64,000 nt of DNA from Sitta carolinensis (Eukaryota > Chordata > Aves > Passeriformes > Sittidae), in NCBI GenBank assembly GCA_032173965.1, contig JAVUNC010000006.1, positions 37,915,870-37,979,869 of the forward strand, read 5' to 3'. Positions 44,801 to 55,700 of this stretch are shown here, piece by piece. Every line of letters begins with the position of its first letter. The stretch's first letter is position 1. Both the position numbers and the translations under genes were made by a program. The notes beneath the pieces are model-generated. The model had not been told where the DNA came from. It was given only the letters and a program-made list of their open reading frames with translations, and ran no database searches.

Positions 44801-47800
44801 CTGACAATGAAAAGTGGCTGCTTGAGACTGAGACAAGTTGATTGATTGAAGAGTCTGCCTAAAACTGAAATTCCAGTGGTCTGAATTCATATGGTTTTTA
44901 TATGCTTTTACATCTCTGTATAGAGCAGTTGAGCAAATAATGCGAACAGAAGGTTTTCTATGACTCTGCAGTTGTGACTCACTGTGAGTTAGTAGCATTA
45001 TTGCTATCCCAGCTGTGCTAATTCTGATGTAACGCCTCTCTAGATTCTAGAAGATACCCTTAATTCTATTCTGACTGCAATTCAGCTTGCTTATTTTGAC
45101 ACTACTTTAAAGAACGAGCAATATCGGGGTTGTCACCTCTGAATTTGTGATAGCAACAGTTATTTAGAGGCAACACTCATAATTCTAGATAAAAAAAATC
45201 TTAGTAAAGATTTGTATTAACATACAGACTGTTGCTCTTCTACATACAAAGATACTTTGGCACTTTAGGATTGGTTGATGCCAATCACTCGTGGCTCAAA
45301 ATCTACAGTTAGGTCTCCATATATTGCTTATAGGAGAACCTCTATTTGAATAGTGAGCCACACATTCTTGTTCTGTCCCTTTACTGTAAATAGTTCTAGT
45401 CCCTTCTCTTCCTCATTTTCCCCACAGTTTGTTTTCCCATAGACACCCTTTTCATTAGACCTTGTTATTACTTGAACTTTGCTTTTTTTTCTCTCTGTTC
45501 TGTGTGTTACAATGTATGCTGCTTGACATATAAAGGAGAAAGAATCTTGGAGTAAGAGGCTAGAAAACCTTTCGACTTTATAAAAACCAAATGCCTGTAT
45601 TGAAAAAAATCAAATTCTGAATGCTACCTGCCAGACTATAGTCTGCTTACTTCAGAAGTGAGATTGTTCTAAGTTTTTAAATCCAAGCACTAGTCTCCAA
45701 ACTTTATTGATTGTATGCCCCCATCAGTAAAAAATTTGTGAGCATACCCCTCTAATATATGTATTTATTTATTGACAATAAATACATATAAATATACAAT
45801 TTGATGATAAATAAATATGTACACCTTTGTAAGTTCAACCCTACAGATTTAGAAGACCTGTTGAATTTTCATAATGAAACCATCTTTGAACCAGAACGAG
45901 ATGTTTTTCATTTTATCACTTCAAGGTTAGCCTTCTTATTGGTCTTTGTCACTAACTTTTTCTTAATGAAACTTACTGGAACTTACTAAAGCATCTGGGA
46001 AGTAATGCTTGTTTTGGTAAGTTGTACTTCAGTGATTTTGTTGTGGTTTTTTTTTAAACTAGAAACTCTAAGGTCCCTCAGGAGCTTTTAGAATCCTCTA
46101 CAGGATGTCTTCTGGTACATAAGTGTCATTCAAAGGAAAACAACAGAATGCTTATAGCTGTGCTTCAAGATGTGTTAACTGCATCTATATTCACAATCCT
46201 CCCTCATAATCCTCCTACAGTAGTTTCAATTGGCAGTCAGTATGGTCCTAAACAAATATAATAGACATAACCTCTCTCCCAGGTTATACCTTAGGAGTTG
46301 CTAAGAAGTTTAGTAGTGAAGTTTTGGGCGGTTGTCACCTTTTGTATTCATAAGGAAGTTCATAGGAATATTTTGCATGGATTTCAGTGCACTTTCTTTG
46401 AGCTTCACATCAGAAGATAGAGAAATATTTTTTTTAGCCATGTTGAAATGAAGCACAGAAAAATTCCCAGGAATAGAGGGGAGCCAGGAATAAAACTAGA
46501 AGGTCTCATGTAAGCTTTGGGAAAAAAATTCTCATTCTTTTGATAAAGACCTCTTAAAAAGCAGCACATTGATACCTATAATTTTTTGATTGGTTACCTT
46601 ATAGTTTAGTTTTTTGAATATATGAGTTGATCTCATATTCAGACAAACTATTCCAATGCAATCATATTTGGACTGTAGAAGAGGTAACAGCAACTTGGCC
46701 AAGTATCTTGTGTACTTAACCTGTGCATTTGAATATATATATCTCCACTCTTAAACTTTTGAAATCAGTGTAAGGCAGACACTGTAGTAGTTCAGGTAAT
46801 GACAGGTTATTAAAACTGATGAGGAGAAATTTGTACTGTTTCTTGGGACAAGTGAAAAGTTGGAAGAGATTTTCTAAATGAAGTGTGGGAGATCTTAAGT
46901 GACTGATCTACCTGAAATACCAGTCAAAGTAAAAGGGAAATAAAGAGAAATATGAGGAAGAAACACAAGGAAGACTTATTGAAGAAAGCAAATTAGAAGT
47001 AAGACTTACACGTAAAAAAAGTCATTGACAGTCCAGATGTCATGTTAGAAACAAAAGGAAACAGTGTTCTACCCAGTACATGCTTCAATTATAGAAACAA
47101 TTGTCCCAAAATGTTCTGGCATATAAAAATAAATAGATTCAATGAATCTATTGGGAAGTAGTTGGAAGGGACCCACAAGGATCATTGAGTTCAACTGCTC
47201 GTCCTGCACAGAAGGGCCCAAAAAATCACACTGTGTCCCCAAGAGTGTTGTCTAAACACTCCTTGAACTCTACCAGGCTAGTGCCTGACCAGTTCCCTGG
47301 GGAACCTATCCCAGTGTCCAGCCACCCTCTGGGTGAAAAACCTTTTCCTAATATTCAACCTCTACCTCCTCTGACGCAACTTCAGGCCATTCCCCCAGGT
47401 CCTGTCACTGGTCACCAGAGAGAAGAGATCAGTACTTGGGCCTGCTTTTCCTGTCATGAGGAGGTTGTAACTGCAATGAGGTTTCCCCTCAGTCTCTTCC
47501 TCTCCAGGCTGAACAAACCAAGTGACCTCAGCCACTCCTCATGTGGCTTCCTCTCAAGGCACCTCACCGTCTTTGTTTCCCTCCTGTCTTTTTTATATTG
47601 TGGTGCCCAAAACTACACACAGTATTCTGGATGAGGCTGCCCCAGCTCAGAGCAGAGTGGGACAATCCCCTCCCTTGCCTGGCTGGTGATGCTGTGCCTG
47701 ATGCACCCCAGGACAGGGTTGGCCCTCCTGGCTGCCAGGGCACTGCTGGGTCATGTTCAACTTGCCATCAGCCAGGATCCCAAGGTCCCTTTCTATGGGT

Positions 47801-49611
47801 GCTGTGGTCATCTTCTTGCCCTTCTTGGAAATTGGGATCATGTTTGTCAACTTCCAGTCAACTGAGACCTCTCCAGATTCCCTGGAATCTGCTGCTCAAA
47901 AGACTGCTCAAAAAACATTGAGAGAGGCCTCTCAAACACATGAGCCAGCTCTTTAAGTACTATTGAAAAAATCCATCAGGCCCCACAGACTTCAGGAGAC
48001 CCAGGAGCAGCAAGTCCCACACAAGTTCAGGATTGGGTGGGAGTTTTATTGGTGTCACAGCCATGGTTCTCCTGCTCAGAGCACTGGGACCCCAGCTCAT
48101 CATTTATGTTGAAGAGAGGTAGAGAAAGCTTTAAACACCTCTGCCTTGTCTCTCTCCCTGTTTGTGAGGAACACATACTATAACAGACTGATGTTATTTG
48201 TGCACTACATTTTGCCGTTAACATATTTTTAAAAGCTTTTTGTTTAAGAAATAGTCAAGTTTATGGAGGCCAGCTAGGTCATCAATGATCCAGATGTTGT
48301 CCTGTTTCTCTCAGATGCTTATTTCTGGAAGTTGCCATTAGAGTAAATATTACAATTTTTTATCCCCCTTCCTGCTCATGCTTTTTTGTCTGAAGTGAGA
48401 TATAGACTGCACGATTTTAGGCCTAACCCAGTAATGTATCGCTCATTCCTAGAAGTCTTCTAAAAGTCATGAGTATAACTTGAATAGAAATTCTCTGAGA
48501 ATATTAAATTGCACTTCTCTGTTGTCCCTCACAGCCCCTGAATGATTACATTTCCTTTCTATAAGCTATCCTTTTTTTTTCCTCCAATAGTAATTAGCTT
48601 CTTTGCAAATAAAGAAATATAGACCAGGCCAGACTGGCAATGTAAACGTTTAAAAGTTTTGCTACAAAATATCGGACCTGCCTAAGCCTCAGGGATGAGA
48701 AAGAAAATGGTATGTTCTGTTTCCTGTCTAATACTAAGTCTCAGAGGGAATCTGAGCAGTGAATTAATTGCTTCTTTCTGTACTAGCTTTTGGCACCTTT
48801 TTTCTATTTCTACTTCTCTTATGATTAGGAATGTTGCTTCAGGTTAAGGTAAGCACATGCATCACTGTAGGTTGAAGAATCTGCTTTGAATTTACACAGT
48901 AAAAATACGAGTGTATACCTAAAAGTTTCCAAAAGAATGAATTAATTAAAAAAAAGGCTCAGGGTTTGTGTAAAGTATATTCTTTTGAAATCTTGACTAT
49001 ATTACTTGCTAACAACTACAATAGCTAATAAATTGCTAGGAGCTTTTTTAGCAAAGCATAGTGCAAAAGCAAAAGGATATTGCAAGGGACTCTCTTTTTA
49101 AAAATGGTATTAAGTCTGGAGTTCTTTTTAAATGCAGATGAGAAAGCTATTGATTTAGATATAGATAAACAGCTGTTTTGGTCTTGGTGATCATGAGTGT
49201 TGTATTGCTTGGAGTGGTGGAAACTGAACTAAAATATTTAAAGACAGTGGAATGTGCTCAATGTTAATATAACCGTTTGTTAATGAACTAGAAAAGCTCT
49301 AATCATTATTAAAAATCACTTGAGACTTACTTTATTGGATTTTTCTTTTAATCTTGCTTGGGATTACATAAACACATTCTGAAATACAAATAATTTATGA
49401 ACCTTGTTCCCCACTAGCAAAAATTAATGTTCTAAGAAATACCTATTTCTCTAAAACACTTTTAACATGATAATAATTTGTATGTATTATGTAGAAATTC
49501 CCTTAATGGTTTGCATGTGTGGCAACTACTGTTTCAATTAAAATAGTGTGAAGCACGTGCCAGTACTGTTTTACATTTCAGTTATTTTAGTACCAGGGTG
49601 ATTTGAACATA

Positions 49612-49710
<99 letters not shown>

Positions 49711-52700
49711 ATACACTTTGGTTACACTGGTTCAGCTAGAAACATCTTGATTCACCCCCAAAATAGGGCCTTCCTGTCAGATTCATTGTGTGAAGGGAAG
49801 AACTTGTAAATGGTATAATACGTGATTAAAATTGGCTGTGTAGATGTGAGCAAGATTAGTAATTTTTGTCTGAGAGAAAATGATTTTTTCAGCTGCTTGT
49901 AAATTCCTTCATACTTGATGGAAACCTGCTTGGCTGCCTTGTGCATCTACAGGAATGCTGCAGTATCTGTTCAGCAGTTTTGTGGGAAGTGTATCCAAGT
50001 GATGACTGAAAGCTGTAGGATGCATTTTTGAAATGAGAGTGATGGGAAATACTTGAAATAAAAGAGCCTTGCAATTTTGATCAAAGCAAATTTAAAGGTA
50101 ATTTGATCAGTGTGTCTAATTAAGTGATTTCTCAAGAGTTTGGTATACACTTATGTAACTTAAAACCTCAATATCTAGGGCTACAGACTTTAGGAAATCC
50201 AAAGTAATTTTACTAGTATATAACTGAAAGCCCTGACTTGTGTTTTAGAGAAGAGCATTTCTTAGCTTGGTGATGCAAAACTTATTCTGACAATTTTTTC
50301 TAAACTGCCATTCTTTTCTGGTAATAACCTGGATTTCTTGCTTTAATGCCACAAAGTAGCTGTATTTTTTGTACTATGTGAGTTGTTCTGTATTTTCCTT
50401 TGTTATCTGCAGCTGCTTCAGAGCAGTGAGAAGTATTCAGTCAGATCTACCAGCACGCTGAATATATATCTAGGGTAGTTTACAGCATATTACCTATGAA
50501 TGCAAAACTGAATTGTTGTGTGAATGTCAACTTCAGAGCACTCCGAGTCACATTTTAGGGTTTTTCATTCTATGAGTAGATATCTATGGCTATACAAATT
50601 GATTCTGTGTGCACTTCTGTATTTGTGCATTCTTCTTGGCTAGATCAAGATAAACATAAAAATGTAGTATTGGTCCAATTTGTAGATTTTTCTCTGGCAT
50701 GTCAATCTTCTCTGAGAATGTGAAGGGAAATGTTGTCTATCATTATCTTCAGTTTCTAAAATGGGAGGTCATGCAGTGTTTGAAATCCATAAATTGATGT
50801 TCCAGTTAATATAAAGTCAATGTCCTGTTTCCCACTTTTGTTACACCCAGCACAGAGATAAAAGAGTTGATGATTTTAGTTCATGAAGGAGTTTTAACAT
50901 AACAGTTAGTTATTGGCTTACTAGTGGATCAGCTAGGATAAATAAGATAGTACTGTTGCATTTTAGTAATTTCAATCAATAAATATCTGCTCCTAAATAT
51001 TTTTTCTTGTTACTTTTCACCAGCAGTAAAAATTACTGCTGGGGGATATGTGTGTGAAAAATCTGTTCAAATAACCCTTTTTTCTTCACCTGTCTGTTTA
51101 GTATAGTGGAATATATAATCTTCATCTGCAGCTTAGTATTTGCAGTGTTTTGCAACATACTGTGGTGGTTCAGTGTCAAGAAAACTGCAAGAGATAATGA
51201 TTCTGACAATGTTTTAAATCATAACCTACATTTTTCCTCTAAGTTTGATTAGTCAAATCTAAGTCACTGTAGTGTAACTTTAAGGACATTCAGTTGCATA
51301 GCTCAGGGAGATATAATCTTTACATGATTTGGAATTTAAGCACTGTAAATAAATTGTTATTGTATAACTGCACAAAAGTATGATTCCTAATTTTGCAAAC
51401 AGTATCGTGAGCTTACTGTTGATTTTGAGCAGTTTTAAACATCTGAAATGTATCTGACTTTAATAGTTTTAGCTTATAGTTCCTTATTGGATTGCAAGCT
51501 TTATATTTAGCTAGAAATAAAAAGGGCATATGCTGATGAATATCTTTCCTTCTACATCTCATTTCTCTTGTTGTCTTTTTCCATATATTATTCATCTTTT
51601 GAGAAGAGCTATCAATGCCTAAAGGTGCCTCTTTCAATAATGCTATTTCTTCTAGTAAATTTATAAATCGATGTGTTCTGTGCCCTGTGAGAATAATGAT
51701 GTATTGCTTTGAAAAATCCCCAAGTACCCTGTGGTTACATTATGCCTTGAAAAAAGATGATAGCGGGATTGTTGTAGCAACCCATGCCATTCTACCACTT
51801 CATTTACGAATGATATTTTAATTGGAAAAACTCAGAGGCTGCTGATAGGATGGATGAAAGGAGCCTCCACTAGGGCCAGTGACCATCTTTGCTCTGTTGC
51901 AGACACAGTGCATTCTCTATCTTAACTTTATTGCAACATTATTTTCTGGCACATGACATAAAGCATAAAACACATTTTATGTTTGCACAAGAACTTAAAT
52001 ATGGGAGGTGTTGTACAAATGATAAAATAAATCAACAGAGCTTTTCAGATCAAGTAAGCAAAGTTATTCTGTCATGGTAAATGATGTCCAGAGGAATGAT
52101 ATAATATGCTATCTATGACCTTTTGTATAGCTGTTTAATATATATTGCTTTAATTTTTATTTTTTTTACCTCAGCTTTGGAGAAAATATGCCATTATTTT
52201 ACATGGAATACTAAATCCATTCATCAGTTGAAATGCAGAACTTGATTTTTAAATATATGTTCATAAAGGATGACTCTGTACAGGTGTATGTTTTGTCAGT
52301 TAACACCAATTCAACACCTGCCTGCCCTTCCAGGGACAGTTTTGTGAAGCATCCTGTGGGACAACTGATTTAGGCAGGGGTAGAATAAAGTAAATGGATT
52401 CTAAATAACCCTAATTTGAGATGCAGAGCTTTCAAATCTAGAGACTGTTAGCGGAAATCAGTTCAACCTACTTTATTTGTAGAAGATGTTTGAAAGGAAC
52501 CTTGTAACAGCAACCTTTTCACTTAGAACAATTGTGTCTGTACAGTAGAATCTTAATTACTACATTAGAATGAAAATAAAGCAAAGTCAACTATAATAAT
52601 TGAGGGGTTTTGGTCAGATGGAACATGGGGGATGAATTTTTCATTTCCCATAATTTTCTCTTATACTTATTCCTTCCTCCTAAATTTTTTTAAGCTAGTA

Positions 52701-55700
52701 TTACAATACAAATTTTTATCAACTCGCATATAATACTGGAATATATCCAAACAAAACATACAGGGCAGCTACTTTTCAACCCAAAATTCTTGTGCTAGTG
52801 TTGATGGCAGTGCATTTAGCTACAGTTAATTATGTGGTAGTTGGATTACTGGACTGAAAAGCATACCAAAGAATAATCCAGAAAAATATAAATGCAGAAA
52901 TGGTAATTTTACTAATTTTAAGAAAAGATTTCGAAAAAGTGACATAGAAGCTAAGAAGAAAGAATACCAAGTCAGTCTCTCAGCTTGTGAAAGAATTAAC
53001 TAAATTTTTTTACATGCTATCTTCATCTCTTTTAAAGGACTGGTGCTTGGAAAGAAGTCTCAATCCACATGCAATCAGAAATTAATAATAAGCTATGAAA
53101 AAAGAGGGTTGGGAGATTTCATAACAAGAGAAGGAGAAAAGTAAAAGATGAGCCATATAAAGGGAAAATGACAAATTAATGTCAGTAGAATATTTTATGT
53201 AGTTACTATTGTGAATCATTGAAGCTTATCTTTGACTATGTAAGTATCAGTAAAGTTTATTTCTTAAGGATATAAACACAGGTACTTTCAGTTAGCTGTT
53301 CTGTACTTGGATGTTGAATGAATTGAGAGTCAGAATTCAGTCCTCTGATGTTGTCAAGGCAGTTTTATAATCTCCTATTTCTCGTAATTGCTAGTAAACT
53401 GGAGCATATCTGAATTCAAAGTCAGTCTCTGGCTTAGATAAAGCCTTCTCATGCAAAACTCATGAGTGAACTCCTGATAGTTTAAATAGCAATAAGCCTG
53501 CAGCATGTTTTTTCATTTTTCCTGCTCTTTATGAAGTTTTAACTTTGAGATTTCCTAGAATTCTAAATATGTTGCAGTTTATCAGAAACATAATTTTAAT
53601 CATAAAACTATGTGAATGAAGTAAAAGGGAAAAGCAACTCATAAGCCACAGAATTCCAACAAAATTAATTTCTAATGTGAAATGTTACATATGTGCCAAT
53701 GTCTATAATTGTCACACGTGACAATATGAGATATTAGGATTTTTTCTTGTAAACACTATAAGAAACTTTTCTAATATTTTGTCACAGTGAATTATTTTCC
53801 TAAGAAAAATTGTTCCATTTTATTGTTAGTCAAAACAGTCTTATTTTCCTAAGAAAAATTGTTCCATTTTATTGTTAGTCAAAACAGTCTGCAGTATTCT
53901 AGAGTAACTTTTTGTATATAATTTGCATAGCTGACAATCAGTTTTAGTCAATTTTTAGAGAGAATCTCTTTGATTTTTTTGCATTCAATTCTAAAAATAC
54001 ACCAGAAGATTTATTTAAGTATAGAAAAGTTTATCTGTGAATCTTAAAGCATTTTTTTTTCCCCCAGTCAAACTGTGTTTCTGTGTTCTTGAGGCTGTTT
54101 TTTAGTCACCTCAATAGCCCATGCTTGGAAACAATCATATCACTGACACATTTCATCTATTATTTAATCAGCTGAAAAGAGGCATTTTGAAATCTGTAAA
54201 ATAAAAAACTCAATGACTGTTTTACATAATACCGTTTCTATCAGGCCATGAGACAGGAAGTTGAATTTCCATTTTTAATTTTGCAGAGCTACTAGAGAAG
54301 ACACACAGAAGAGAGGAAGAAATGGGAGCTCTCCAGGTACATTTTCCACTCAATTACCTAGCTACATTTTTTGTTAAATTTCTTGAAACTACCAGATTGT
54401 ATTACAGCATTATGATTTTCGAAACTGCCTTGTAACTTAAATTCAGATTTGGAAATACATGCAGACAAATACAGACCAATAGCTAGTAATACTCACTGCT
54501 GAGTTTTTGCATTGGTTGGGTTAAATTCTCTGGTCTGTGTTACTTTCTTTTGTAAAACTGAATAAAACTGAAAGTAAAGTATTCTAAGCAAGTATTTAAA
54601 ACCTCTGAAGTACTCAATGTTCATGGTCACCTTTCTGAGGAAGAATGGACTGGTCAGGATTCGTCAGGGCCTGATACAATATTATAAATCCTTATTGTAT
54701 GTCATCTAGAAATAAAGCTGTTTGTGCTATGCAGTTTTAGTTTGCCCTTTAAAAATTCAGATTTACCCTAAGCTCAGTTTTGGAATAGTTTTTTAGCATT
54801 ACAGTCAAAGAAAACATACTCCTTTCAAACTGAAATGTCTAAGAAAGCAAAAACTGGCTGGAATGTCTGAATTGTAAGGCTCAAGAGGCTATGAGGGAGT
54901 GTAATGTGTGTATTCTTCAGAATACAGAAATAAAAAAAAAATTAACAACAAATTGCTGACGACAGTAGCCTATATTAATAGAAAAAAGCGTTTACATACA
55001 ATATGAACAGTATCAGCATTCTGTAAGTGTACTGAAAGTAGGACATTTGTGAGGGAATTAATGGAAATAAGGCTCATAAGGAAAATGACATTATGTATTG
55101 ACCTGAGTTTTGACCATAGGAGTTTGTTGAAGATAAGCCTTCTCTTCTCATATAATAAATAGAAGGCATTTTGGGGTCTAGAGGTATCAAAGAAGTTAGT
55201 GTACAAACAGTTTGATCCGGTAAGAAGAGACAAGTTGCGAGACCCAAAAGTTACAAAACACACCAATCCAGCTGTTTCCTGTTCAAACAAAAATCTTGGC
55301 TAGGCTTTCTGGCAGCTCAAGTTCAACAAGGCTGAGAGCTTGTCCGCACAAGCAGTTTACACAGGTGCATATCTGGTTACATCAATGTAAAAAGATCTCC
55401 TTTCATGTGAAGCAATTCTGCATCTACTTTCATGTGAAGCTTCATGGTTGACAAATTGTTCTAATGATATTACTTCTCATTGAATGAGGAGTAATTTTAG
55501 ACTGCAGGAAGTTGCATCATAGTAGTGTCTTGCATGGCTATATGTGCCTGCCTGACTGTCGTGTTCCTGATTAAATTGCTTTATTCCTTTCCCTAACTGG
55601 CAGTTCTGGTTAAGTGTGTGAATTTTAGTGCTCTGGCTGCTGTTCTTATATTCAAACTGCTTGATAGCAGTTTTTTCTTCCTTCAGATCCCCATGCTTTC

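Larger units (their letters stand above)
30288..54286 (+). other. CEP128: CEP128 long intron (24.0 kb)
   Basis: This is the largest intron in the window. It holds an ERVL-type LTR (about 30923-31275), a TA/CA microsatellite near 33833-33856, two short exact tandem duplications (34458-34485 and 41185-41214), a T25 run (37143-37167), a TTTAAGGCC minirepeat (43331-43372), an internally deleted minus-strand CR1 (47134-48265), a TATATG microsatellite (49606-49715) and a 49-bp tandem duplication (53792-53889). No exon or nested gene was recognised. Remaining stretches are plain AT-rich intron. Confidence 0.78.

Noticed and set aside
47185..47634. A 149-residue plus-strand open frame
   Set aside because: It is the reverse side of a CR1 3' end; its peptide ([11 protein letters not shown] and so on) is the usual antisense of CR1 ORF2, not a gene.
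49603..49809. Open frame with a repeated MYMY/VYVY peptide
   Set aside because: It is produced entirely by the TATATG microsatellite.
54970..55290. Minus-strand open frame of 106 residues
   Set aside because: The composition is that of random AT-rich sequence and no protein family is recognised.
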